Shown: positions 1-6,063, numbered from the stretch's first letter. The stretch: 6,940 bases of DNA from an uncultured Collinsella sp. (GCA_902479205.1 CABSNX010000106.1:1-6940); one strand, 5' to 3'. Notes: a model not told the origin generated them from the sequence alone. Numbers and translations: made by a program.

Positions 1-16
1 TGTGTATAAGAGACAG
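1..16 (+). other. Tn5 mosaic-end adapter remnant (left)
   Basis: The first 16 bases match the 3' part of the 19-bp Tn5 mosaic end used in Nextera-type tagmentation (ending AAGAGACAG). The same sequence occurs inverted at the other end of the window. It is library adapter, not genome, and it interrupts galU. Confidence 0.96.
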
Positions 17-371
17 CTGCCACAGCGTCGGCGGCAGAGCGAATGGCGTGGCCAAGGCCCTTGGGCTCGTACTGATAACGGAAGTCGACCGGCATACCAC
101 CAGCATGGGCGACGGCGTCGGCGTAGGCGTCCTTGCCACGCTCGCGAAGCAGGTTCTCGAGCGAACGATCGGGCTGGAAGTAGCTCAGCAACTCGGGCTT
201 GCCGGGAGAGGTGACGATAATAGCATCGTCGACCTCATCGGGGTCGAGCGCCTCCTCAACGACGTACTGGATGACCGGTTTGTCGAGCACCGGCAGCATC
301 TCTTTGGGCGTGCACTTGGTGCCAGGCAGAAAACGCGTGCCAAGACCGGCGGCGGGGATGATTGCCTTCAT
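17..371 (-). CDS. galU: UTP--glucose-1-phosphate uridylyltransferase, N-terminal part
   Basis: The enzyme makes UDP-glucose and pyrophosphate from UTP and glucose-1-phosphate, in the cytoplasm, supplying glycan, capsule and galactose metabolism. The visible 118 residues begin MKAIIPAAGLGTRF and contain the nucleotidyltransferase signature GLGTRFLPGTK followed by PKEMLPVLDKPVIQYVVEEA (residues about 9-42). A later KGLGHAI segment (about residues 107-113) is also typical of GalU. The start at 371 is preceded by AAAGGA (384-389), with a fairly long spacing of 12 nt. The family is usually about 290-300 residues, so roughly the last 60% is missing. The loss is caused by the adapter junction at 16/17, not by a mutation. 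The related glucose-1-phosphate thymidylyltransferases share the first motif, but the PKEMLP and QYVVEE signature favours GalU. Confidence 0.93.
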
Positions 372-628
372 GTTATTCAAGGATCCTTTCGCAGGCGCAG
401 GATGCGCCCTGTGCGTGCGGCACGGCGGCCGCAGACCAAATTGCGATACCGGTTTATCTTACCGCCGTTAATTAACGTTAATGTAGGCAAGCGCCATTCT
501 TCAGCAGGTCAACGCAAATTATTGCTCGAATGGTGCAATTTTATCGCCCAACGGTAGCGACCCCAAAGCACCGCAAGCGGCAGCAATTTGTATGCCGAGC
601 CAACAAAATAGAGGGATCAAAACGAAAA
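372..628. other. Intergenic region upstream of galU, with overlapping palindromes
   Basis: I see no credible gene here; short ORFs in this stretch resemble no protein I know. The stretch 440-620 is clearly more AT-rich than its surroundings and should carry the galU promoter on the minus strand. A possible -35 TTGACC lies at 507-512 (minus strand). The nearest -10-like hexamer, TACATT (480-485), sits 21 bp away, which is too far for a good sigma70 promoter, so no promoter is called. Two overlapping 10-bp perfect palindromes, GTTAATTAAC (467-476) and TTAACGTTAA (472-481), lie about 95 bp upstream of the galU start and could be an operator. Confidence 0.5.
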
Positions 629-657
629 AGACGGGGCTCGCAATGCGAACCCCGTCT
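621..657 (-). terminator. Intrinsic terminator of the rplJ-rplL operon
   Basis: On the minus strand, about 28 nt after the rplL stop, an inverted repeat (629-657) starts AGACGGGG and ends CCCCGTCT. It forms a 13-bp stem including one G-T wobble, with a 3-nt ATT loop. A T-run follows (625-629, then more T around 621). This is a classic strong rho-independent terminator. The other strand has no T-run, so it acts in one direction. Confidence 0.93.
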
Positions 658-684
658 GCAAAGAAATCTGGCGAGAAAGCCTGA

Positions 685-1062
685 TTACTTGAGGGTGACA
701 GCAGCGCCAGCAGCCTCGAGCTTCTCCTTGGCAGCCTCGGCGTCCTCCTTCTTGGCACCCTCGAGAACAGCCTTGGGAGCGCCCTCGACGACCTCCTTGG
801 CCTCCTTCAGGCCAAGGTTGGTGAGCTCACGGACGGCCTTGATGACCTGGATCTTGTTGTCGCCGAAGCCCTCGAGCACGACGTCAAACTCGGTCTTCTC
901 CTCGGCCTCAGCAGCGCCAGCAGCGGGAGCGGCGACAACGGCGGCAGGAGCAGCGGCGGAAACGCCGAAGGTGTCCTCGATAGCCTTAACGAGCTCGGAA
1001 GCCTCGAGAAGGGTCATTTCCTTAAGAGCATCGATGATCTCATCGGTGGTAAGCTTAGCCAT
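685..1062 (-). CDS. rplL: 50S ribosomal protein L7/L12
   Basis: This is the multicopy stalk protein of the large ribosomal subunit, which recruits and activates the translational GTPases. The 125 residues match the usual length (about 120-130). The N-terminal dimerisation and L10-binding domain is about residues 1-33 (MAKLTTDEIIDALKEMTLLE). An alanine/proline-rich flexible hinge follows (about 34-53), then the globular C-terminal domain (about 56-125) with the factor-binding segment around GLKEAKEVVEGAPK (84-97). The start at 1062 is chosen because a GAAAGGAC ribosome-binding site sits just upstream (1070-1077). A longer reading from 1095 would add eleven residues with no family resemblance. 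The gene is the second of the operon, 102 nt behind rplJ. Confidence 0.98.
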   Translation of the reverse strand: MAKLTTDEIIDALKEMTLLEASELVKAIEDTFGVSAAAPAAVVAAPAAGAAEAEEKTEFDVVLEGFGDNKIQVIKAVRELTNLGLKEAKEVVEGAPKAVLEGAKKEDAEAAKEKLEAAGAAVTLK

Positions 1063-1164
1063 TTCTAAGTCCTTTCGGTTTCCGTGTCTGTGCACGGAGA
1101 TCAGTTAAAACACGGCGCGAATGCGCCAGGGGTGCGGCGTTGCCGCCGCGGGTGAAAACAGCGA
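1063..1164 (-). other. rplJ-rplL intercistronic spacer with three small hairpins
   Basis: Reading the minus strand, three hairpins stand in tandem: GCGGCG-GCAA-CGCCGC (1134-1149, a GNRA-type loop), GGCGC-ATTC-GCGCC (1114-1127) and CCGTG-CACAGA-CACGG (1082-1097). A short GTGTTTT run follows the second, so partial termination is possible but the T-run is weak. Such structures often set RNA processing or the stability of the downstream cistron. L12 is needed in several copies per L10, so this is a plausible control point (inference). Confidence 0.5.
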
Positions 1165-1686
1165 CTAGGCTGCCTTCTGCTCGGAGACCTGCTGGATCGA
1201 ACGAGCGAGACCAGAGGAAACGCCGTTGACGCAGACAGCGATGTCGCGAGCGAAACCGGAGATGAGACCGGCGATCTGGCCGAGAAGCTGGTCCTTGGTG
1301 GGCAGCTCGGCGATAGCCTTAACATCATCAGCGGAAACGACCTTGCCGTCGGAGATACCGCCCTTGATCTCAAGGACGCCCTTGGACTTAGCGGAGAAGT
1401 CTTTAAGGGTCTTAGCGGCCTCGACCGGCTCGGTCTCGTAGAACACATAAGCGACGGGGCCGGCGAGGATCTCGTCGAGCTCGGGCTGCTCCTGGTTCTT
1501 GAGAGCGATCTTGACCAGGTTGTTCTTGTAGACCTTCATCTCGGCGCCGCACTCGCGAAGCTGATGACGCAGCTCCTGAGCCTGCTTAACCGTCAGACCG
1601 TTGTAGTTGACGACGAACAGACCGGCGTTCTCGGCGATACGGGACTCGATCTCTGCAACCTTGTCGATTTTGTACTGCTGGGGCAT
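1165..1686 (-). CDS. rplJ: 50S ribosomal protein L10
   Basis: L10 anchors the L7/L12 dimers to the 23S rRNA at the base of the ribosomal stalk. In many bacteria its complex with L12 also represses its own operon. The 173-residue product has the usual length. The N-terminal rRNA-binding domain covers about residues 1-100, with family-typical GLTVKQAQELRHQLR (30-44) followed by EMKVYKNNLVKIAL (49-62). The C-terminal part (about 135-173) is the helical L12-docking region. The start at 1686 has a near-perfect ribosome-binding site, AGGAGGTG (1693-1700). It is first in the operon with rplL. The genes rplK and rplA, often found upstream, are not here; an aminotransferase lies there instead. Confidence 0.98.
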   Translation of the reverse strand: MPQQYKIDKVAEIESRIAENAGLFVVNYNGLTVKQAQELRHQLRECGAEMKVYKNNLVKIALKNQEQPELDEILAGPVAYVFYETEPVEAAKTLKDFSAKSKGVLEIKGGISDGKVVSADDVKAIAELPTKDQLLGQIAGLISGFARDIAVCVNGVSSGLARSIQQVSEQKAA

Positions 1687-1751
1687 GAATTACACCTCCT
1701 CGAATTCTTTCCGGGCACGGTCCGCCACAAGGACGTGACGGGGGCATGTCC

Positions 1752-1788
1752 AAAAAGAAAGCCCCCGCGCTGCATGAGCGACGGGGGC
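1752..1788 (-). terminator. Leader attenuator terminator upstream of rplJ
   Basis: On the minus strand, GCCCCCG and CGGGGGC form a 7-bp GC stem (1761-1788), extended inside by CGCT/AGCG with one bulged T and a 5-nt loop. A TTTCTTTTT tract follows (1752-1760). It lies downstream of the rplJ promoter and 66 nt before the rplJ start, so it can only act as a conditional terminator (attenuator). Confidence 0.85.
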
Positions 1789-1813
1789 GAGAAGACATAT
1801 CTACTCGACCACC
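1783..1813 (-). promoter_or_regulatory. Candidate antiterminator in the rplJ leader
   Basis: On the minus strand GGTGGTCGAG (1804-1813) can pair with CTCGCCCCC (1783-1791). The pairing has a 4-bp CGAG/CTCG stem, a bulged T and G-C pairs around one mismatch, with a 12-nt loop. It would capture the 5' arm of the attenuator (1782-1788), so the two structures exclude each other. The same GAGGTGG belongs to the putative L10-binding core, so bound L10 would favour termination. This is inferred by eye, without folding energies. Confidence 0.5.
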
Positions 1814-1902
1814 TCGGCTGGCGGGATATCCCATTAAGCTCGCGGGCGATGCCCGTTTGCACCGGCTGTCTCTGGCAGCGGATTCGTGCGTGAACCGAAA
1901 GT

Positions 1903-1931
1903 ATTATGGCGGGGACCCCGGCGTCGGTCAA
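1903..1931 (-). promoter_or_regulatory. Sigma70-type promoter of rplJ-rplL
   Basis: On the minus strand a -35 TTGACC (1926-1931) is followed after exactly 17 bp by a -10 CATAAT (1903-1908). Each hexamer differs from consensus by one base. Transcription should begin near 1896. The spacer contains an 11-bp palindrome CGGGGTCCCCG (1910-1920). The -35 hexamer lies in the outer end of the left arm of the large inverted repeat. Confidence 0.82.
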
Positions 1932-2135
1932 CGGAAAACCGGGCTGTACACAATTCCACCATCCGGCCGCGCCGCCAAAGGCCAGGCGCAACGTTTTCGC
2001 TCGGTCAAGTCCTGGGCTCGCACGAAGAGCACATTAAGTGCTCTTCGGCTCGTGCGGAATCTACGAAAACCTTGCGCCTGGCCTTTGGCGGCGCGGCCTG
2101 CGTCAACTATGGGGCAGCCCGGTTTTCCGTTGGCC
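1926..2135. repeat. Large imperfect inverted repeat, about 210 bp
   Basis: Two nested pairs of arms face each other. The outer arms (1926-1946 and 2115-2135, 21 bp) match at 20 of 21 positions. The inner arms (1965-1999 and 2064-2098, 35 bp) match at 34 of 35. The arm segments are separated by unrelated spacers of 18 bp (1947-1964) and 16 bp (2099-2114). The centre carries a perfect 10-bp hairpin, CGAAGAGCAC-ATTAA-GTGCTCTTCG (2023-2047). Neither strand has a T-run after the arms, so this is not an ordinary terminator. No target-site duplication or transposase gene is visible. It fills most of the gap between the aminotransferase and the rplJ promoter. Possible identities are a MITE- or REP-pair-like repeat, an inverted duplication, or a structured RNA. 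Confidence 0.9.
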
Positions 2136-2192
2136 AGCGCGCCCCACTCATAATGCTTGGGTCGGTGGGCTGATGTATTGCGTCCCGTTGGG

Positions 2193-3329
2193 CTATAAGG
2201 TTGAAATGAAGGTGGACAGGCGATTTAGGCCTTCGTCCAGATTTTTGTCGGAGACGCAGTAGCTTAAGCGGACGTGGCCTTCGGTGCCGAAGCAGTCTCC
2301 CGGGACTAGGGCTACGTTGGCCTCTTTGATGGCTTTGATGCAGAAGTCTTCGCTCGTTAGGCCGTACTGTTTGATGCTGGGGAAGGCGTAGAAGGCTCCT
2401 GCCGGTTCCACTACGTCGAGGCCCATGGCGTCTAAGGCTGCGAGCACGCGTTCGCGGCGGGCTTGGTAGACTTTGAGCATGGGGGTTGGGTCGACGGTCA
2501 GGGCTCGGGCTGCGGCGTCCATCTCGAAGGAAACGGCGCTCGATACTAGGTATTGGTGCGCCTTTGCGATCTCGGCGATGACGGGGGCTGCGGCTGCGAG
2601 CCAACCCAGGCGCCAGCCGGTCATGGCCCAGGGCTTGGAGAAGCTCTCGATGACCACCGTCTGCTCGCGTAGCTCCGGGTGGCGCTGGGCAAATCGCTCG
2701 TAGCCGTCCACATAGACCAGGCGGTTATATACGTCGTCGCAGACCACGTAGATGCCCGCCTGGTCTGCCACGCGCGCCACGGCGTCGAGCGATGCCGCAT
2801 TGAGGATGCATCCCGTAGGATTGTTAGGCGAGCAGATGACGATGGCTTTGGTCGCCGGCGTCACGCAAGCACGAAGTGCGTCCTCGTCAATCTGGAATTG
2901 CGCAGGCTCTGTATCCAAAAAGACCGCTTTGGCGTGATTGGCCACGACGATGCTCTCGTACAGGCCAAAGGCCGGCGTGGGGATAATGACCTCGTCGCCG
3001 GGGTTGAGCATAGCCATGAATGTTGCCGACAGGGCCTCGGTCGCGCCGTCGGTCAGGATGACCTCGTCGGCCGAAAACGCCAGGCCCGCGTTCCCCATGT
3101 AGGCAGACAACGCCTCACGCAGGGCGGGGCGGCCGTTGTTGGGCGGATAGTGCGTGTCGCCGCGACCCAGCGCGGCGGTCACCTCGGCGCTAATCACATC
3201 GGGCGTGGAAAAATCGGGCTCGCCGAGCGCAAGCGCGATGCACCCTGGGTGCTGGGCAGCGAGCGCGTTAATCCGACGGATGCCGGAGGGCTTAAGCGTG
3301 GCAAGCGAGGTATTCATGGGCAGACGCAT
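2193..3329 (-). CDS. Class I/II pyridoxal-phosphate aminotransferase
   Basis: This cytoplasmic PLP-dependent enzyme moves amino groups between an amino acid and a 2-oxo acid. The 378 residues match fold-type I aspartate aminotransferase relatives. Visible landmarks are LALGEPDFSTP (33-43), YPPNNGRPALREALS (61-75), the cofactor-binding SPNNPTG (167-173), DDVY (198-201; D198 for the pyridine nitrogen, Y201 for the phenolic oxygen), SFSKPWAMTGWRLGW (229-243) with Schiff-base lysine K232, and R354 in VRLSY, which should bind the substrate carboxylate. The start at 3329 has AAAGGA (3335-3340) 5 nt upstream; a second ATG at 3317 is too far from it. The amino acid substrate cannot be told from sequence; aspartate, aromatic amino acids or alanine are possible. 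No clear terminator follows the stop. Confidence 0.93.
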   Translation of the reverse strand: MRLPMNTSLATLKPSGIRRINALAAQHPGCIALALGEPDFSTPDVISAEVTAALGRGDTHYPPNNGRPALREALSAYMGNAGLAFSADEVILTDGATEALSATFMAMLNPGDEVIIPTPAFGLYESIVVANHAKAVFLDTEPAQFQIDEDALRACVTPATKAIVICSPNNPTGCILNAASLDAVARVADQAGIYVVCDDVYNRLVYVDGYERFAQRHPELREQTVVIESFSKPWAMTGWRLGWLAAAAPVIAEIAKAHQYLVSSAVSFEMDAAARALTVDPTPMLKVYQARRERVLAALDAMGLDVVEPAGAFYAFPSIKQYGLTSEDFCIKAIKEANVALVPGDCFGTEGHVRLSYCVSDKNLDEGLNRLSTFISTL

Positions 3330-3422
3330 GGCATTCCTTTCGTAAGGGTTGCACTAGGATAGCGCGGCGGGGCGCCGTCAGACGGTGTAACCTAAACGGA
3401 AACCAACCGGAAAGGAGGCGGC
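3330..3422. promoter_or_regulatory. Divergent promoter region of the aminotransferase and the 219-aa gene
   Basis: This 93-bp gap separates divergent genes, so both promoters should be here. I find no good -35/-10 pair on either strand. Weak elements are TATCCT on the minus strand and TAACCT on the plus strand. A short palindrome, CCGTCAGACGG (3375-3385), lies in the middle and could be an operator. The strong plus-strand ribosome-binding site AAAGGAGG is at 3411-3418. Confidence 0.4.
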
Positions 3423-4082
3423 ATGGAGACGATCGCGCGCGGCGATGTACCAAAAACGTTGCAGACCATTGCGTATATCAGCATTCCCAATAGCGCCGAT
3501 CTTGAGTTTTTGCTCTGGGACCTGCAGGATGCCATCGCGGCCTATGCCCGGCTTTCCGGCACCGCGCTCCCCCGCCCGGTCGATTTGGAGGCGGATGACG
3601 CCGGTGCAGTCGATGGCATGGTGCTCGCTGTTGATGATGCATTTGACGATGAGGCTATGATCGCTGTCGAGCAGATACTCGATCGCCTTGGAAATACAGA
3701 GACACGCGTCTATGTCGTCGTCCAGGCCCTGTCCAAAAACGCCAAGCAGACGGACGAAGTCCTCGACCGCCTATACCGGGCATGTATTCTACGTGACCTG
3801 CCATGGTGCGACGGCGTTGTCGTCTGTGCCGGCAGTGGCATTGCGGCGCTTCGCCATTCCCCACGCATGGGCCTCTTGCGCCGACCATTTTCGGAAGCGA
3901 TGGACAAGCTTGTAGGCGCCGTGCGCATGGGCTGCTCTATTGAGCATGCGCAGCTGCTTGGCGGTGGCAATGCCGGTAGCGTCGATGCCGACGGCATGGT
4001 GTGCGTCAAGCCCGCGCTGCCCGCACCGATCTGGCATGCCATCATGAAACGCCTCGGCACCCGTGCCCAGTCAGATATCTAA
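3423..4082 (+). CDS. Uncharacterised 219-aa protein, possibly flavodoxin-fold oxidoreductase-like
   Basis: I do not recognise this protein with certainty. The start at 3423 follows AAAGGAGG by 4 nt. No signal peptide or membrane segment is visible, so it is probably cytoplasmic. The stretch from about residue 68 to 170 resembles the C-terminal half of flavodoxin-fold NAD(P)H-dependent FMN reductases: an acidic segment, a beta strand RVYVVVQAL (95-103), then YRACILRDLPWCDGVVVCAGSGIA pattern elements (118-141), and a basic segment ending near KLVGAVRMG (162-170). The usual N-terminal flavin phosphate-binding loop (GSPR-like) is absent; residues 15-50 look different. It may be a divergent or degenerate member that no longer binds flavin. 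It is divergent from the aminotransferase and ends 1 nt before the convergent DNA glycosylase gene. Confidence 0.8.
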   Translation: METIARGDVPKTLQTIAYISIPNSADLEFLLWDLQDAIAAYARLSGTALPRPVDLEADDAGAVDGMVLAVDDAFDDEAMIAVEQILDRLGNTETRVYVVVQALSKNAKQTDEVLDRLYRACILRDLPWCDGVVVCAGSGIAALRHSPRMGLLRRPFSEAMDKLVGAVRMGCSIEHAQLLGGGNAGSVDADGMVCVKPALPAPIWHAIMKRLGTRAQSDI

Positions 4083-4083
4083 A

Positions 4084-4647
4084 TCACAAAGCGCCCCAGT
4101 CAACGGCCTCGCGCCAGCGCTCGACAAGGCGTTCCAGGCGCCATGTCGCATTGGCGGGACTTGTCGACGGCAGAACGATGGCCGGCAGCCCGGTGCGTTC
4201 TTGTAGATAGCGCTTGTAGAGCCGACCTGCCGTGCCGCCGTTACAGACAACGACCTCGATAGGAGCTGCGCCGGTAATACGCTCGGCATGCGCCGGCACA
4301 ACGTTTTTGATGCTCGCATCGCTCGAGCCCTTGATGTCGCAGCTCTCGATCACGTCCCACAGGGCCACACCGCCGTTGAGCAGCATAGCCCGCTTGGCGG
4401 CAATCGAGGCATCGAGCGTCGCGGACTCGCCGCTCGCCAAAGAGTCTCCCTCGTTGGGCGGCACGGGCGCACCAAGGCACGCGGCCATCACGCGCCAAAA
4501 GCGGTTCTGCGGATTGCCGTAGTAGAAGGCATTGGCACGCGAGAGCACCGAGGGAAACGACCCCAACACCAAAACGCGCGAGCGCTCGTCAAACACGGGC
4601 TCAAACCCATGCTCAATATGTTGATAGCCCTCGTCGGACGCAACCAT
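4084..4647 (-). CDS. DNA-deoxyinosine (hypoxanthine-DNA) glycosylase, uracil-DNA glycosylase superfamily family 6
   Basis: The enzyme starts base-excision repair by removing deaminated adenine (hypoxanthine) from DNA. The 187 residues show the family pattern: LGSFPSVLSR (28-37), then YYGNPQNRFWRVM (42-54), which carries the active-site region, LWDV (96-99), CNGGTAG (135-141) and the DNA-binding STSPAN loop (161-166). Length is normal for the family (about 160-190). The start at 4647 lies 3 nt beyond the stop of the amylase-family gene. A GAGG ribosome-binding site inside that gene's last codons is 9 nt from the ATG, so the two genes are probably co-transcribed and translationally coupled. Substrate choice between hypoxanthine and uracil is inferred from family membership. 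Confidence 0.88.
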   Translation of the reverse strand: MVASDEGYQHIEHGFEPVFDERSRVLVLGSFPSVLSRANAFYYGNPQNRFWRVMAACLGAPVPPNEGDSLASGESATLDASIAAKRAMLLNGGVALWDVIESCDIKGSSDASIKNVVPAHAERITGAAPIEVVVCNGGTAGRLYKRYLQERTGLPAIVLPSTSPANATWRLERLVERWREAVDWGAL

Positions 4648-4650
4648 GGC

Positions 4651-6027
4651 CTAGGCCCTCAACAGATAGCGCACTTCGTAGGGCGCAAGTTCAAGGGAGC
4701 CTGTCAGCTCGACCGTGGGCGCATCGTCGGCAAGCAGATCGACGAAGGAGCCGCTGAGTTCGCCGGCGCCAAAGGTGTAAGGCTCGTTCACGGCGTTCAC
4801 CGCCACGAGCACCGTCGCGTCGTCGCAGGTGCGCTCGAACAGCAGCTGCTTGTTCTGGATCACCACGTTGCGATAGGCACCGTAGTTGAGAGCACGGGCC
4901 GCCGCGTCGTCGGCTGCGCGCAGGTGCGTGAGCTGCTTGATGAAAGCCGTCAGCTCGTTGGGCGCAGGCTCATCGAGCGCAGGTCGCAGCGCCCAGTCGC
5001 CATCGGGGCCGCCCTTTTCGCCAGCAATTCCCCACTCGCTGCCATAGTAGACGCACGGGATGCCCGGCATGCCAAACAGCATGCCATAGGCGGGACGCAG
5101 GCAGGACTTGTCAGTGAGGATGCTCGCCAAGCGTGGCACGTCGTGGTTGTCGACAAACGACAGCAGGTGTTTGCCGCGGTAGATGCACCAGGGGTCGCCG
5201 CCAAACTGACGATGCAACGAATGGGCAATCTCGAACATGTTGACCGAGTTAAAGCTGGAGTACAGGCCCTTGTAACACTCGTAGTTGGTGCAGGAGTCGA
5301 GCATCTCGTCGTTGACGATCTGGTTGTAGTCGCCGTGGAGCGTCTCACCGATCAGCACGAAGTCGGGCTTGAGCTCACGGGTAAAGGCGTGCAGGCGACG
5401 CATGAAGTCGCGGTCGAGCATATAGGCGACGTCCAGGCGCAGACCGTCGACGCCAAAGACCTCGGCCCAGCGGCGCACGGACTCGAGCAGGTAATCGACC
5501 ACGGCGGGATTTTGCAGGTTGAGTTTCACAAGCTCAAAATGGCCTTCCCAGCCCTCGTACCAAAAGCCGTCGCCATAGCAGGAGTCGCCGTCAAAGCTAA
5601 TGTGGAACCAGTCCTTGTAGGGCGAGTCCCACTTGCGCTCCTGCACATCGCGGAAGGCCCAAAAGCCACGGCCCACATGGTTGAAGACCGCATCGAGTAC
5701 CACGCGGATGCCGTGGGCATGCAGTGTATCGCACACGGCGGCAAAGTCGGCATCCCCACCCAGGCGACGGTCGATATGACGCAGGCTGCGCGTATCGTAG
5801 CCGTGGCTATCAGACTCGAGCGGCGGGTTGATGAGCACAGCGCCAATACCGAGTTCTTGCAGGTAGTCGGCCCATTGGGCGATTTTCACGATGGGCGCAT
5901 CGGGGTTGGGCACGGCGTTGGCAGCCTGGGCGAGCTCATCCTCGGCAACGGGTGCAGCGTTTTCGCGCGGAGCCCCGCAAAAGCCCAGCGGATAGATCTG
6001 ATAGAACGTCGTCTCGTATGCCCACAT
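4651..6027 (-). CDS. GH13 alpha-amylase family glycosidase
   Basis: This is a retaining glycoside hydrolase acting on alpha-glucans or maltodextrins. The 458 residues contain the (beta/alpha)8 barrel with all four conserved regions: DAVFNH (112-117), GLRLDVAYM with nucleophile D199 and R197 (195-203), IGETL with acid/base E228 (226-230), and FVDNHD with D296 (291-296). A small beta-sandwich C-terminal domain follows (about 385-458). There is no signal peptide and no N-terminal starch-binding domain, so it is likely an intracellular enzyme such as a maltodextrin or cyclomaltodextrin hydrolase; exact specificity is unknown. The start at 6027 is chosen because GGGAGG lies 5 nt upstream and the protein begins directly with the barrel strand (TTFYQIYPLGF). 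An upstream extension to 6282 would run through the terminator hairpin and into the transporter gene. Confidence 0.93.
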   Translation of the reverse strand: MWAYETTFYQIYPLGFCGAPRENAAPVAEDELAQAANAVPNPDAPIVKIAQWADYLQELGIGAVLINPPLESDSHGYDTRSLRHIDRRLGGDADFAAVCDTLHAHGIRVVLDAVFNHVGRGFWAFRDVQERKWDSPYKDWFHISFDGDSCYGDGFWYEGWEGHFELVKLNLQNPAVVDYLLESVRRWAEVFGVDGLRLDVAYMLDRDFMRRLHAFTRELKPDFVLIGETLHGDYNQIVNDEMLDSCTNYECYKGLYSSFNSVNMFEIAHSLHRQFGGDPWCIYRGKHLLSFVDNHDVPRLASILTDKSCLRPAYGMLFGMPGIPCVYYGSEWGIAGEKGGPDGDWALRPALDEPAPNELTAFIKQLTHLRAADDAAARALNYGAYRNVVIQNKQLLFERTCDDATVLVAVNAVNEPYTFGAGELSGSFVDLLADDAPTVELTGSLELAPYEVRYLLRA

Positions 6028-6063
6028 AACAGCCTCCCGGAAATCCTTCACGCAACGCCACCC

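Larger units (their letters stand above)
1687..1896 (-). ncRNA. L10-type ribosomal protein leader, cis-regulatory RNA
   Basis: The predicted transcription start near 1896 gives an untranslated leader of about 210 nt. Two segments on the minus strand resemble, from memory, the conserved core of the L10 leader: AGAGACAGCCGGTGC (1859-1873) and CCAGCCGAGGTGG (1809-1821). Between them lie a CTTAAT segment and a self-complementary GGGATATCCC. An intrinsic terminator (1752-1788) stands before rplJ, and the GAGGTGG segment can take part in a competing antiterminator. In Bacillus subtilis the L10(L12)4 complex binds such a leader and promotes termination. The same logic is inferred here. A covariance-model search has not been run. 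Confidence 0.72.

Noticed and set aside
2..557. Plus-strand open frames at the left edge
   Set aside because: They are shadows of galU on the minus strand, and one begins in adapter sequence.
1063..1095. Upstream start for L7/L12
   Set aside because: The extra eleven residues are unlike any L7/L12, and the ribosome-binding site belongs to the ATG at 1062.
1926..2135. Inverted repeat as an insertion sequence
   Set aside because: No transposase frame fits inside and no flanking target duplication is visible. A non-autonomous element remains possible.
1926..2135. Inverted repeat as a fold-back assembly artefact
   Set aside because: The arms differ at several positions and their spacers are unrelated, which a fold-back copy would not show.
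1687..2192. A protein gene in the 506-bp gap upstream of rplJ
   Set aside because: The open frames here overlap the leader, promoter and inverted repeat, lack convincing ribosome-binding sites and show no family resemblance.
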